Below are positions 1 through 9,461 of a stretch of 64,000 bases of DNA, in pieces. How positions within the stretch are numbered: position 1 is the first letter of the stretch; every line of letters starts with the position of its first letter. Where the stretch lies: positions 20,048 to 84,047 of the forward strand of contig CAWHVV010000001.1 of NCBI GenBank assembly GCA_963832945.1, read 5' to 3'. The notes beneath the pieces were generated by a model that made no database searches, was not told the DNA's origin, and was given only the letters and a program-made list of their open reading frames with translations. Both the position numbers and the translations under genes were made by a program. This DNA is from JAFEDN01 sp963832945. Lineage in GTDB: Bacteria; Pseudomonadota; Gammaproteobacteria; Coxiellales; Coxiellaceae.

Positions 1-2
1 CG

Positions 3-134
3 GCGACCGAGCAAATTGAGAAACATCAACGCCGATTATTGATGAAGCAATTACAGAAATCGGAATTGGACGCCATTAAATATCTCGCTTTCAAAATGAT
101 GGAACAACCGGTGGAGGTGTTCAGTGATGAATAA
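3..134 (+). CDS. C-terminal fragment of an ICE gene, product unknown
   Basis: An open frame enters from the left edge and stops at 132-134. The 43 visible residues are charged and helix-prone and end in EVFSDE. The stop overlaps the start of the next gene (ATG at 127), which suggests translational coupling within the transfer operon. Too little is visible to assign a family. In related PFGI-1-type elements the gene before the TraU-like protein is usually a small conjugation protein, but I do not recognise this tail as that one. Confidence 0.6.
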   Translation, partial: ATEQIEKHQRRLLMKQLQKSELDAIKYLAFKMMEQPVEVFSDE

Positions 135-1137
135 AAATAATTTTAATCAGGGAATGAAATTCATCCAGAGAAATTGTTTGAGAAAATTTCAGAGGGTGTT
201 GCTGGGTTTGGGGTTGATCACCTCTACCGCTTTTTCTAGCACCAATAGTGCAGAAATTATTGCGGATACTTTAGCGGGAATGCCTGCTTGCCTACATTAT
301 GAAATCAAAGGCGCGTGTTTCTGGTTGAATGCGACCGGCGCAATTGTGACCACACCGTATGTGCAGCATTACTTGCCGGATACCGTGGTCAGTGTATTTA
401 ATCAGCCCGATCAAAACCCATGGCTGGAAATAGAAGCCACACTCGATCAGGCGGCAGCGGCTGCGCAATCGGGTTTGGTTTCGCTCATCAGTGGTGTTCC
501 AGCAGCCGGTGGGCAACACAGTTTCCATCAACCCCTGGAGCAACATGTCTATTTTAAAGAAGTGGATATCCTCGGCAATCCGGCCATACCCGTATTGCCA
601 ACCACTCCGGTATTGCTGCACTCAGTTGCTGTGCCTTTACAACCGTATTTTCAGTCGATGTTAGACAGTGTGCTGTGGCGGGGATTTCCGCCGATGGCTT
701 TACCCGAACAGGCGATGGCGTATGCCGAAGATATTACGCATACCGTGGGTAAAGGAACCACGGTATGGGGTGGCGCTTATCCGTTTGAGGGGAAAATCAT
801 TACCGGTAACGATGCTAAAGCAGGTGCGGTGATCGCTCAACGCGCTGCTGATTTACTGACAGCATCTAATGCCTGGGGTCATCTCTATCAACCTTTATCG
901 ACGAATTGTGGTGTGGAATGTCAGGCCGCCGTGATTAAAGAAAATAATGCACAAACCCAGTTTCAAAAAATATATCCTATCCTGGAGACGACCTGTTCCG
1001 TCTTTGGAGCTTCATCGACTTACGGTGAAAATACTAAAACACCCGATGACGGCGCTTATGTGTGGGTGCTTTGGCGGCAATATTGGGGTTGCGTGCCTGC
1101 GCCCGGATGCACGTTTATGTACAAGGTAGTGATGTAA
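127..1137 (+). CDS. TraU-like integrating conjugative element protein (PFL_4710 family)
   Basis: This is probably a periplasmic component of the conjugative type IV apparatus, in the family known as PFL_4710/TIGR03756 and related to TraU. A hydrophobic segment ending near residue 42 (VLLGLGLITSTAFSS) fits a signal peptide after a basic N-terminus. The C-terminus has the family-like aromatic/cysteine pattern (YVWVLWRQYWGC). Conserved cysteines around residues 55, 65 and 260-295 suggest disulfides in the periplasm. ATG at 127 is used because it overlaps the previous stop. A PFL_4711-type gene and a TraG-N gene follow in the same order as in PFGI-1-class elements. Recognition is from memory of the family, not a search. 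Confidence 0.85.
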   Translation: MNKNNFNQGMKFIQRNCLRKFQRVLLGLGLITSTAFSSTNSAEIIADTLAGMPACLHYEIKGACFWLNATGAIVTTPYVQHYLPDTVVSVFNQPDQNPWLEIEATLDQAAAAAQSGLVSLISGVPAAGGQHSFHQPLEQHVYFKEVDILGNPAIPVLPTTPVLLHSVAVPLQPYFQSMLDSVLWRGFPPMALPEQAMAYAEDITHTVGKGTTVWGGAYPFEGKIITGNDAKAGAVIAQRAADLLTASNAWGHLYQPLSTNCGVECQAAVIKENNAQTQFQKIYPILETTCSVFGASSTYGENTKTPDDGAYVWVLWRQYWGCVPAPGCTFMYKVVM

Positions 1138-1193
1138 TTCATCGGGGATTATTTAATTTAACAGGAAAAAGACCATTGAGGAGATTTAAAGCT

Positions 1194-2753
1194 ATGTCAT
1201 CAGATCATCAAAAATCGAAGCGTCAGAAACGCCGGGAATACGATAAAAAATATAAACCTAAAAATAGCAGAAAATGCAAAAATAATGCCAAAATACCGGC
1301 TTTATCTTGTTCGTATTTTCAGTTTAAAAAAAGAAAACACCCGAAAAAATTCTGGTGTTTTCTGGTGGGTTTAACACCACTGATGGCAGGCGCATCACCG
1401 ATTATTCCGACAAATTTAGATCACTTTTATTATCAAATCGGCGGCGGCAGTGAATATCGTCCTCCCGCATCCACTTATGCTGCGCCTATTGATCTGGGCG
1501 TAGATGCGAATATCAGTATGGGTAACCAATGTGGTATGTATAATCCGGCGATTTCGATCACGAATACGTTAAACGATCTGGAAGACAGCGTGAATAATTT
1601 AACGCAAAGTGTCATTGCCAATGCCACTGGTAGTTTAGCCGAAATGCCCATGTATTTTTTAGCGTTGGCCAATCCCACTTTGTATAATCTGCTCAATAAC
1701 TCACTCATCAGTGCGCATACGCTAATTGATGCTTCGGTGAAATCTTGTCAGGAAACCAAAAATCAAATCGCGCAGGGAAAAAACCCGTATGAAGACTGGG
1801 CGACACTTTCGGTGGGCGATTCCTGGAAAGCACATTTATCATTAACGGCTACGGGTGATGAAGACATTAACGCCGCTAACGAAGCCATTACCGAAGATGC
1901 GGGTGATGACGGTGTGGTATGGGTGCAAGGTAAAACATTCAGTGATGGTTCTTTACATGCTGCCGGAAAAAATCAGCCAGTGATTCACGTCATCGCTGAC
2001 ACGGTAAAAGCGGGTTATAACACTTTGCTGAATAGAGATTTTAACAGTGATCAACCTGCGCCAGCCAGCAGTGATTTAGCTAATCAATTTCCTGCGCCGA
2101 GTGATGCGATCACCTGGATTACAGGTGTTTTGGGCGATCAAAATATCACGACTTGTAAAGAATCAAATTGCAAAAGCGGTCAAGGCACAGTAGCGGGTCG
2201 AGGTTTATTGCCCTGGATGACCATCTGCTCGGCGCAAAATAATAACGATTGTGTGGATACGCTCAATCAACGGTTGCAAGCATTAGTGTCAGGTTCCACC
2301 TCAGCCAGTAAAGACAATTTATTAGCCGTGTCTGCCGATGATCTGGTGATCAGTCCAACAGTCATTCGTACCATCCAGGGGATGGATTTGTCTCAGCAAG
2401 GGATTGTCATTCATAAATTGGCACAGGAAGTGGCGATGCAGCGGGTGATGGAGAAGGCGCTCACGGCGCGGGATATTTTGCAAGCCGGTCGGCAAGCACC
2501 CGCCATCACTATTAATCGTCCGGCGCAATTTATTTTGCAAGACAAGATGACCACATTAGACAGTGAATTGCGATCACTGAGTTTTGATGCACAAGTTCGC
2601 AAAGAAATGATGTCGCAGACCTTGCTCAATTTGATGGATTATTCCAACACGCAAAAAGATCGTGCCTTTGATGTGGGTGTCATTCATAACCCGCAACCGG
2701 TATTGGAAAACAGTGCGTTGCCGATCAAAACCAATAAAAATGGAGATCATTAA
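1194..2753 (+). CDS. Integrating conjugative element protein, PFL_4711 family
   Basis: This is a predicted envelope component of the conjugation machine (TIGR03755-like). The first 52 residues are extremely basic, followed by a hydrophobic stretch at about 53-68 (FWCFLVGLTPLMAGAS) that could be an atypical long signal sequence. The mature part contains a conserved-looking early cysteine segment (MGNQCGMYNP) and many Asn/Ser/Ala-rich helices. The start chosen is ATG 1194, preceded by GAGGAG at 1178-1183; the longer open frame upstream overlaps traU heavily and is unlikely to be used. It is followed one base later by the TraG-N gene. The order TraU-like / PFL_4711 / TraG-N supports the assignment. 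Confidence 0.8.
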   Translation: MSSDHQKSKRQKRREYDKKYKPKNSRKCKNNAKIPALSCSYFQFKKRKHPKKFWCFLVGLTPLMAGASPIIPTNLDHFYYQIGGGSEYRPPASTYAAPIDLGVDANISMGNQCGMYNPAISITNTLNDLEDSVNNLTQSVIANATGSLAEMPMYFLALANPTLYNLLNNSLISAHTLIDASVKSCQETKNQIAQGKNPYEDWATLSVGDSWKAHLSLTATGDEDINAANEAITEDAGDDGVVWVQGKTFSDGSLHAAGKNQPVIHVIADTVKAGYNTLLNRDFNSDQPAPASSDLANQFPAPSDAITWITGVLGDQNITTCKESNCKSGQGTVAGRGLLPWMTICSAQNNNDCVDTLNQRLQALVSGSTSASKDNLLAVSADDLVISPTVIRTIQGMDLSQQGIVIHKLAQEVAMQRVMEKALTARDILQAGRQAPAITINRPAQFILQDKMTTLDSELRSLSFDAQVRKEMMSQTLLNLMDYSNTQKDRAFDVGVIHNPQPVLENSALPIKTNKNGDH

Positions 2754-2754
2754 C

Positions 2755-4293
2755 ATGGCGCTCGGTGTGCAATCGTATCCTGAACTCTATACCATGCTGT
2801 TGGGTTGGCAGATGTACGATCAAATTTGGGATTTGCTCTCACAAACGGGTTTGGCATTTCTGCCATTTATCGGTATTGTGCTGCGCAATATTAGCCATCC
2901 GTATACTTCGCAAGAAACCAAAGACGCCGGGAGTACTTCGCTGCGTCGGATGGAAGTGGATTTTGTCAGTACGCTGCTATTGATTTTTTTCGCGGTTTCT
3001 CCTGCATTAACGCTCGCACCTTCAGTATTGTATTACACGCCACTGTGTCAGACGAGTGGGCAATCCAGTAGTTATCATCCCGGCAATACCGGCACGACTT
3101 ACGACCAGGCATTTACTGTACCGACTGGCGATATCCGTGTGCCAATCTGGTGGTATGCGGTGATCGCTTTTTCGGAAGGCATTACATCAGGTGCAAATAC
3201 TTTAATTGCTTGCTCACCGGATTTACGCAAAATGACTTCGCAAGTGGCGATGGCGAAAATCACTGATCCGGCGCTAAAACAGGAAGTACAGGAATTTGAA
3301 CAAACCTGTTTCATTCCGGCACGCACCCAATATCTATCCGATTTACACAGCAATAATCCTACCTTAACGCCCATTTTAGCGGAAATTGAAGAGTACGGTG
3401 AGAATGATACGGAGTGGCCGGGTTCTCATGCTTTCTCGCAAACGTACTATCAAGGACTCAGAGCAACCCAACCCGTAAAAGGATTTCCGTATCAAGCCAG
3501 TGGGGATATTAATGCTGACACTAATGCGGATCATCCGCCGGATTATGGCACGCCAACCTGTGATGTGTGGTGGAATGACACAGAACACGGCTTAAAAAAT
3601 AGGTTAGAAGCAGTGATGCCCATCGGTTTTTGGGATGAATATGATGAAGAATTGGAAGATGAGAATACTCAAGACGATGTATTGAAAAAAATTATTTTCA
3701 GTAGTCAAACCGGCTATGACAAAGCCAGCGACATGGTCGGTGATGTGGGTTATTCGCATGTCGCCACTGCTTTAGGTACTTGGTTCCATCAACTCGATCA
3801 ATATCCGAAACTCTATGCCGCAGAAGAATCGGCGCCGATTATTCAGGCTTTATTGCTGATGATGGTTTACACATTTTTACCATTGGCGTTGGTATTTACC
3901 AGTTATCGTACCGGAAGTTTTATTTCCGGGGCGATTATCATTTTTTCGTTGATTTTCTGGACTTTTATTTGGCATATCGTGAGCTGGACGGACTCAGCAT
4001 TAATGACAGCATTATACGGTGACACTTGGTTTTCTCATCAGTCACCGAATGCTACGTTGGTGGATATGATGGTGGGGGTATTGATTATTGTTGCGCCGCT
4101 GTTTTGGTTTAGCTTTATGGGGTCGATGGGGATAGCCATTGGTGGTCTCGTATCCGCTGCCGTGAGTCAATTGGACAAACCGTCCGAAGAAGCGGCTAAA
4201 AAAGGTTCCGACATGGTACAAAGTCCCGCAATCTGGGCTGGCAAACTGGGGGCGAATTTGGCGGGAAAAGCGGCCAAGACAATGCTGAAATAA
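2755..4293 (+). CDS. traG: TraG N-terminal domain conjugal transfer membrane protein
   Basis: This inner-membrane protein belongs to the TraG_N family, involved in mating-channel assembly or mating-pair stabilisation. Hydrophobic segments lie near residues 30-45, 70-95, 375-440 and 440-475, with a large hydrophilic, probably periplasmic domain between them (about 100-360) containing several cysteines. The family order and about 510 aa fit ICE-type TraG, which is shorter than F TraG. ATG 2755 has GGAG nine bases upstream (2742-2745). The C-terminus is Ala/Lys-rich. It is the last gene of this block; a short opposite-strand frame and two small membrane proteins follow. Confidence 0.85.
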   Translation: MALGVQSYPELYTMLLGWQMYDQIWDLLSQTGLAFLPFIGIVLRNISHPYTSQETKDAGSTSLRRMEVDFVSTLLLIFFAVSPALTLAPSVLYYTPLCQTSGQSSSYHPGNTGTTYDQAFTVPTGDIRVPIWWYAVIAFSEGITSGANTLIACSPDLRKMTSQVAMAKITDPALKQEVQEFEQTCFIPARTQYLSDLHSNNPTLTPILAEIEEYGENDTEWPGSHAFSQTYYQGLRATQPVKGFPYQASGDINADTNADHPPDYGTPTCDVWWNDTEHGLKNRLEAVMPIGFWDEYDEELEDENTQDDVLKKIIFSSQTGYDKASDMVGDVGYSHVATALGTWFHQLDQYPKLYAAEESAPIIQALLLMMVYTFLPLALVFTSYRTGSFISGAIIIFSLIFWTFIWHIVSWTDSALMTALYGDTWFSHQSPNATLVDMMVGVLIIVAPLFWFSFMGSMGIAIGGLVSAAVSQLDKPSEEAAKKGSDMVQSPAIWAGKLGANLAGKAAKTMLK

Positions 4294-4301
4294 TTTGATG
4301 C

Positions 4302-4523
4302 TTAACGGTGGTGACGATGACGGGGTGGAATGGATGAATCAAATAAAGTGGGATCTTGAGTTGCTAATTTCTCCATATCGTCACTGGTGGTTGTAAGGGT
4401 TCGCGTATGATTTCTACTCGCACTCAGGAGAAGAACAAAAATGTTTAAAAGTATTTGTACCGTCCGAAGCAATGCCCTAATGAAGGGAGAATTTATTCTT
4501 TTATGTCGTTTTTGTTGTTTCAT
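4302..4523 (-). CDS. Possible small membrane-like protein, convergent with traG
   Basis: This 73-residue frame on the minus strand stops eight bases from the traG stop. It has one hydrophobic stretch (ILLNIFVLLLSA) and a hydrophilic tail ending PPRHRHHR. PFGI-1-type islands often have a small opposite-strand gene at this position, but I do not recognise this sequence as that family and see no Shine-Dalgarno. It may be spurious. Confidence 0.25.
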   Translation of the reverse strand: MKQQKRHKRINSPFIRALLRTVQILLNIFVLLLSASRNHTRTLTTTSDDMEKLATQDPTLFDSSIPPRHRHHR

Positions 4524-4550
4524 AAAACATCCGTATTTTAAGGAAAAACT

Positions 4551-4916
4551 ATGCATATCCTAAGCGCCATTAAAAAGTCATTTCGTTCCTTGGGCAAGAG
4601 CGTGATCATCGTATTGATCTTAATTTCGCCACTGGTCTGGGTCGAAATTTTTTACCCTGGGACAATCGCTCATCTGGAATCTATTATCGCACAACATCGG
4701 CTGGTTTGCACGTTGTTTCGATGGACGATGTTGCTGGTGGGTTATGGGATATTGACCTTGATTTTTCGGCATTACGCTAAAGTTCGGCAGTGGTCAGCCG
4801 AGGAAAAAGCTTACCGGTTAAAACAGCGGCTCCACATTCTATTCTGGGCGGTGTTGTTTGAAATAATGATCTGTGAACATATTTTTTCGGTGGTCATGCA
4901 CTTTGGAAAGTCATAG
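4551..4916 (+). CDS. Small multi-pass membrane protein (first of two paralogues)
   Basis: This 121-residue protein has three hydrophobic segments, at about residues 17-36, 54-72 and 92-113. AAGGA precedes the ATG. It shares layout and scattered identities with the next gene (RSLGK/RSFSK, LISPL/LMIAPL, the F-W pairs and an acidic FEIMICEH/YEFIVYEN block before the last segment), so the two are tandem paralogues. It sits between traG and traD, where ICEs often carry small inner-membrane accessory proteins. I do not recognise a named family. Confidence 0.65.
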   Translation: MHILSAIKKSFRSLGKSVIIVLILISPLVWVEIFYPGTIAHLESIIAQHRLVCTLFRWTMLLVGYGILTLIFRHYAKVRQWSAEEKAYRLKQRLHILFWAVLFEIMICEHIFSVVMHFGKS

Positions 4917-5064
4917 AGAAGAGGAATATTTTGCATGAAAATGAGTAGTAATTTAAAGATAAAAATGAGGGGAAAACTAACAAATTTTTTTTATAAAAAT
5001 GGTTGGATAGAAAAATTTGTTTTTCTTTTTTTTATAAAATGGCTTTATTTTAAGGAGAATTAAT

Positions 5065-5451
5065 ATGATACGCATTCACGCTTACGTTCAAAATACCTTT
5101 GAGGCATTGCGATCTTTCAGTAAAGGACTGTTTGTGATTTTACTCATGATTGCGCCTTTGACTGGAATCCACGCTATTTGCGAAGGTTCAGTCCCTCAAC
5201 TGAACGAGGCGATTTCACACCATCCATTCAGCTTCACGCTGTTTCAATGGTTTTGTTGGTTTCTTATAGGTGGGCTAGTGATTTGTGCTGCTTGGGCTTT
5301 AATATCATGGGTGCAGAAGTCGTTGGAGACGGGAGACAAGGCTTATTGGTTTGCGGAACGTTCGAGAATCCTAATGTGGACGGTTTTATATGAATTCATC
5401 GTGTATGAAAACGTGTCTTTGATCTTCTTGAACTATTGGAAACATCACTGA
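5065..5451 (+). CDS. Small multi-pass membrane protein (second of two paralogues)
   Basis: This 128-residue protein has three predicted membrane segments like the preceding gene. AAGGAG precedes ATG 5065. Its TGA stop overlaps the ATG of traD at 5451, so the two are probably translationally coupled and the protein may act with the coupling protein. The gap from the first paralogue (4917-5064) is very A/T-rich and contains no convincing gene. No family recognised. Confidence 0.7.
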   Translation: MIRIHAYVQNTFEALRSFSKGLFVILLMIAPLTGIHAICEGSVPQLNEAISHHPFSFTLFQWFCWFLIGGLVICAAWALISWVQKSLETGDKAYWFAERSRILMWTVLYEFIVYENVSLIFLNYWKHH

Positions 5452-7484
5452 TGTCACTGCAAAAGCCCCTCGAAGGATTATTACGTCCACCTCTCGAATG
5501 GTATACCAGCAGTCTTGCTGTGATCAGCGGATTATTTTGCCTGGCTTATCCTCATTTGTTTTTTGTGGACTTATGCGCCTATCCCCTCTCTATTTTATTA
5601 TTCCTGGGTGCGTATTACCGCGCGCGACAAGGGTATCGGGTATGGCGGTATCAGCGCCATTTAAAACACATGCCCGTTTACACGATGACCTCGGCACAAT
5701 TGCCAGTCAGTCAACAGACGTTATTTTTAGGCAAAGGTTTTTTATGGACGACTGAGCACACGCAACGATTGCGCGATCTCGATTTAGATTACAATTTACG
5801 CTATAAACAGCCTGACCTTTGGAAACAATGGGCGCGCCAAAAAGCGTTAACGTGGGAAAATAAGTCTTATTATTTAAAACAATTGGCCAAATTGTTATCC
5901 CTTGATGCGGCATGGAATCCTTTCCGTCCTTATCCAAACGTGGGTGGGCAATCGTGTATTCATGGCGTTTCTGAGCACGAAAGTGATATTACCATTCCCC
6001 TCAGTGAGCGAGCCAGTCATATCGTGGTGATTGGATTGCCTGGTATGGGTAAAACCCGATTTGCAGAAATTCTCATCGGCCAGGATATTCGTCGTGGCGA
6101 TGTGGTGATTGTATTAGACCCTAAAGGTGATGTCGATTTATTGCGACGAATGGTTACTGAAGCCAAAATTGCCGGACGCAGTCAGGACTTATTGATTTTT
6201 CATTTAGGTTTTCCCGCTGTGTCCTGCCGCTATAATCCCATTGGAAATTTTACTCGCGTCACCGAAGTCGCCAACCGGATTTCTAATCAATTACCCAGCA
6301 GCGGTGATTCTGCCGCATTTAAGGATTTCGGCTGGCAATTCATCAACTCCATGGCAATGGCGCTCGTGTCGATGGGTGAAAAACCCGATTACGAAAAAAT
6401 GAAATTTTATATCACCAAAATGGATGTGCTTTTAGAAAAATATCTGAATTTCTGGCTGCCAACAGTGATTACGGGATTGGAAGAATGGATTGCTCGTTAT
6501 TTACAGGTGAATAATGGCGAACAAAAATCAGTTACTCGATTGGAAGCGATGATTGCGTTGGTGCAATCGCAAGAGCTGATCCAGAATCCTGTGTTTGATG
6601 ATTTGTATCATGCGTGTAAATACGATAAAGAGTATTTCAGCAAAATCACCGCTTCATTGGGGCCTTTGTTAAAAAAACTGACCACGGGTCAAGTGGCTGA
6701 ATTACTCTCGCCGAATTATTTTGATTTAGAAGATCATCGTCCCATCATAGATTGGCTACAAGTGATTCGTAATCGTCAAATTGTGTATGTGGGATTAGAT
6801 GCATTAACGGATCGGGAAGTCGCCACGGCGGTAGGTAACGCAATGTTCTCCGATCTGGTATCGGTCGCAGGAAGAATCTACAAACAAGGGTTATATGATG
6901 GTTTTTATCCCACCGCCAAACCAGGTCAACCATCCCCTCGAATTTGTGTCCACTCTGACGAATTTAACGAAATCATCGGCGATGAATTTATTCCACTGCT
7001 CAACAAAGGCCGTGGGGCGGGTTTTACGGTAACAGCGTACACTCAAACGTGGTCAGACGTCGAAGCCCGTTTAAAAAGTGCCGCTAAAGCGGGTCAGGTC
7101 GCCGGAAATTTTGGCACGATTGTAATGTTTCGCTGCCAGGAAGCCAGCACTATCCAAATGTTTTTAGAAAAATTACCCACCGTCCCCATTTTGCGTTCGC
7201 TGCCATCCTCCGGTGTCAGTGACACACCAGGCGGGGCCAGGGGCGTTCTCTACAGTAGTCATCACCAGGATCAGCTCAGTCACTCCCTGCATCGGCTGCT
7301 GGAAGTTAACGATATCATCAACCTGCCTAAAGGCCAGGCGGTTTCATTAATACAAGGCGGCCATTGCAATAAATTGCGGATGCCATTGCCACAGCCTGAC
7401 AAGCCGGGTGACGCTAAGGACATCAGTTCTTTAATTGACGAGGTCAATCGGAAAAAAATCCACTATCGAGGAGATACAATATGA
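5451..7484 (+). CDS. traD: Type IV coupling protein TraD, PFGI-1 class
   Basis: This is an inner-membrane hexameric ATPase that delivers the relaxase-DNA complex to the type IV channel. Two hydrophobic segments lie near residues 21-65. Walker A is visible at about 195-202 (GLPGMGKT) and a Walker-B-like strand at about 217-227 (VIVLDPKGD). Downstream motifs include HSDEFNEI and the RGAGFTVTAYTQT segment typical of TraG/TraD/VirD4 ATPases. The length of 677 aa suits the ICE TraD family. The start at 5451 overlaps the stop of the upstream membrane gene, and its stop overlaps the relaxase start (7481), so the three genes look coupled. Confidence 0.92.
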   Translation: MSLQKPLEGLLRPPLEWYTSSLAVISGLFCLAYPHLFFVDLCAYPLSILLFLGAYYRARQGYRVWRYQRHLKHMPVYTMTSAQLPVSQQTLFLGKGFLWTTEHTQRLRDLDLDYNLRYKQPDLWKQWARQKALTWENKSYYLKQLAKLLSLDAAWNPFRPYPNVGGQSCIHGVSEHESDITIPLSERASHIVVIGLPGMGKTRFAEILIGQDIRRGDVVIVLDPKGDVDLLRRMVTEAKIAGRSQDLLIFHLGFPAVSCRYNPIGNFTRVTEVANRISNQLPSSGDSAAFKDFGWQFINSMAMALVSMGEKPDYEKMKFYITKMDVLLEKYLNFWLPTVITGLEEWIARYLQVNNGEQKSVTRLEAMIALVQSQELIQNPVFDDLYHACKYDKEYFSKITASLGPLLKKLTTGQVAELLSPNYFDLEDHRPIIDWLQVIRNRQIVYVGLDALTDREVATAVGNAMFSDLVSVAGRIYKQGLYDGFYPTAKPGQPSPRICVHSDEFNEIIGDEFIPLLNKGRGAGFTVTAYTQTWSDVEARLKSAAKAGQVAGNFGTIVMFRCQEASTIQMFLEKLPTVPILRSLPSSGVSDTPGGARGVLYSSHHQDQLSHSLHRLLEVNDIINLPKGQAVSLIQGGHCNKLRMPLPQPDKPGDAKDISSLIDEVNRKKIHYRGDTI

Positions 7485-8689
7485 AATCATCGACTTCAAC
7501 CCCATCTTTATATCCTTGTCTGCGCGGAGAAGCTTTGGTCAAACAAGGGCCTGGGGCTGTTTATCTGCCTCAATTACGGGCTTTAGTCAGTGCGCCATCC
7601 GACAGGTACGCCGAACTGTATGTGGCGACTCTGTACCGGTTTATGGAACTTTGCCAGGCATTACCGTTGACTGCATCTTGCCAGAATCAGGGTTCGGCAG
7701 AGAGTAGTGCATTGCCTTACAGTGTGTTAAACCGGGCGTTCTCATTGGCCGTCGCAGCGTTGAAAATGCGTCAAGGCTGGCTGATGTCTTTATACTCTTC
7801 GGACAGCGAAAAAATCGCCCAGCAGGAAGCGTTATGGACGTATGCGTTATTGACTACCGTGCTGTTTCGCGCCATTCCCGCCGATTGGCAAACCGCTTAT
7901 ACCGTCGGGCTGTATCAAAATGAAGAAAAACGGCTGGGAACCTGGCATCCGGTAATGGGTAGTTTATATGAACCACAAACATTTTATAAAATCGAAAGCA
8001 GCCCCCCGGATAAAGTGTTACCCTTTGCGATTGATCACTCCGCGCTGTTGACGACCTGGACAGGCCGCTTGATTCCGTCTATTGCGCTGCGTTGGCTGGG
8101 AAATTCTGAAGTCTTTCCGGTCTGGTGGGAAGCTCTGACACACCCTGTAATTAATGGTCAAAATGTGCTGTTTAAATATCTGCGACAAGTCGCGGGAAAG
8201 CTGGGTATTTCGTTAGCGGAATCTTCCGTCCCTCTACCGACTCAACCCAGCTCAGTGAGTACAGCCGCTCAAGAAGCGCAGTCATCGGCAATGATTCCCA
8301 CTCCCCTGAAACCTTCCATCACTAAAACTCCGGCATCTCCGGCCCAGCAAGCACTCACCCGGTTGAATCAGTGGCTGAGTACTCAGCTCGAATTGGCAGC
8401 AGAAGTTCGCCCCTTTATTCGAGTTGAATCAGGATTGTTTATCGACGAAACCGGTTTGCAACGCATGATTGGACAATACGCCATGTATGCTTCCGTCGAA
8501 GGATTACTGAAATCGCTGACGGAATTTTTGGTGACTGAAAATGACTCTGTGATGACCCGTTACCGCCCGATTCACTTCGAATCCCGTGAGATGAGAACCG
8601 GTATTGTGCTAGCGACAACCCATTTAAGTGATGATTTTAAAATTTTGCGCGTTGATAAACAGTTCACGCCGGATTTATTTATTCGATAA
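7481..8689 (+). CDS. TraI_2-domain (MobH-type) relaxase homologue with degenerate HD motif
   Basis: In ICEs of this class the gene after traD encodes the MobH relaxase (PFGI-1 TraI). The 402-aa product keeps the family framework: an N-terminal YLPQLRAL segment, then MRQGWLMSLYSSDS and QEALWTYALLTTVLF, a FAIDHSALLTTWTGRLIP segment, and a C-terminal TraI_2_C-like domain (about 290-402) after a Pro/Ser/Gln-rich linker. Family members usually have a His-bearing LLDHTLEV motif and an LLHDIGK motif. Here the aligned positions read VLNRAFSLAVAAL and VLFRAIPADW, so the expected His and His-Asp ligands are absent. It may be structural, inactive, or use other residues. ATG 7481 overlaps the traD stop. 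Confidence 0.75.
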   Translation: MKSSTSTPSLYPCLRGEALVKQGPGAVYLPQLRALVSAPSDRYAELYVATLYRFMELCQALPLTASCQNQGSAESSALPYSVLNRAFSLAVAALKMRQGWLMSLYSSDSEKIAQQEALWTYALLTTVLFRAIPADWQTAYTVGLYQNEEKRLGTWHPVMGSLYEPQTFYKIESSPPDKVLPFAIDHSALLTTWTGRLIPSIALRWLGNSEVFPVWWEALTHPVINGQNVLFKYLRQVAGKLGISLAESSVPLPTQPSSVSTAAQEAQSSAMIPTPLKPSITKTPASPAQQALTRLNQWLSTQLELAAEVRPFIRVESGLFIDETGLQRMIGQYAMYASVEGLLKSLTEFLVTENDSVMTRYRPIHFESREMRTGIVLATTHLSDDFKILRVDKQFTPDLFIR

Positions 8690-8717
8690 CTTAAAAACCA
8701 CAATAGGAGAAAAAACT

Positions 8718-9461
8718 ATGCTAGAAACTACTTCTGTCAACAAAAATACGACCACCGCCGCAGAACCGGTGGAATTGGCGGCTTTGGAAACCACGCCCAC
8801 ATCGAAAAAGCCAAAAGAGCCCAGGAAAAAGCAATCCTTTGAGCGGTATGAGCAATTGGATAGTGATGTCGAATTGTTATTGCATGTCCATGCGGTGCGT
8901 CTGCTCTGTTTGGGTCTTAAAGCGCCCAATCAAGTGGGATTGCTACACTTTGCTAAATTAACCCATGTCTTATGGCTGGCGGCAAAAAATGACGACCCGT
9001 ATGCAGAATGGCGTTTAATGGAACTGTATGAACACATGGCGCGTGTGCAGCAGGAATTAAAAAAATTAGAGGAGCGATGCCAGCAACGGCTGTCACAACT
9101 CAGAGGGCTTCAGGTCAATGTTTACAGCAATCCCCGGCCTTTTCGATTGAAATTGCGCTTTGGTTCCCCTTTCGGTTTTATGGCGAGCTATGTGATTGCG
9201 GATTTAGATTATGTGGAACGTCAATTTTACACGCTCAACCGGCTAGGGATTGTTTTGGAAGGGCAGAAGACATTGACGGATTGCCTGGAGAAAATGCAGG
9301 AGATTTTGTGTAAACCGTTACAATGGCCGAATACCGGTGTCACTCGTCAGGATATTCATGCCAAAAACGGCAAGGCGCAGCAGGTGATGGCTGAATTTGG
9401 AGAAGTACCCAAAGCGATCTTGAACAAAACCTTAAAATTTGCGTTTTTACCGAAAAAATAA
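8718..9461 (+). CDS. Integrating conjugative element protein, PFL_4669 family
   Basis: This 247-aa cytoplasmic protein resembles the TIGR03761/PFL_4669 family of ICE proteins. It has a disordered Thr/Pro/Lys-rich N-terminus (about 1-38), then a helical core including VHAVRLLCLG, a coiled coil around residues 100-125, and the FGSPFGFMASYVIADLDY segment. The role in conjugation is unknown. ATG 8718 has GGAGA upstream; the longer open frame overlaps the relaxase C-terminus and is rejected. It is the last gene of the transfer block, followed by a 330-bp gene-free stretch. Confidence 0.75.
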   Translation: MLETTSVNKNTTTAAEPVELAALETTPTSKKPKEPRKKQSFERYEQLDSDVELLLHVHAVRLLCLGLKAPNQVGLLHFAKLTHVLWLAAKNDDPYAEWRLMELYEHMARVQQELKKLEERCQQRLSQLRGLQVNVYSNPRPFRLKLRFGSPFGFMASYVIADLDYVERQFYTLNRLGIVLEGQKTLTDCLEKMQEILCKPLQWPNTGVTRQDIHAKNGKAQQVMAEFGEVPKAILNKTLKFAFLPKK

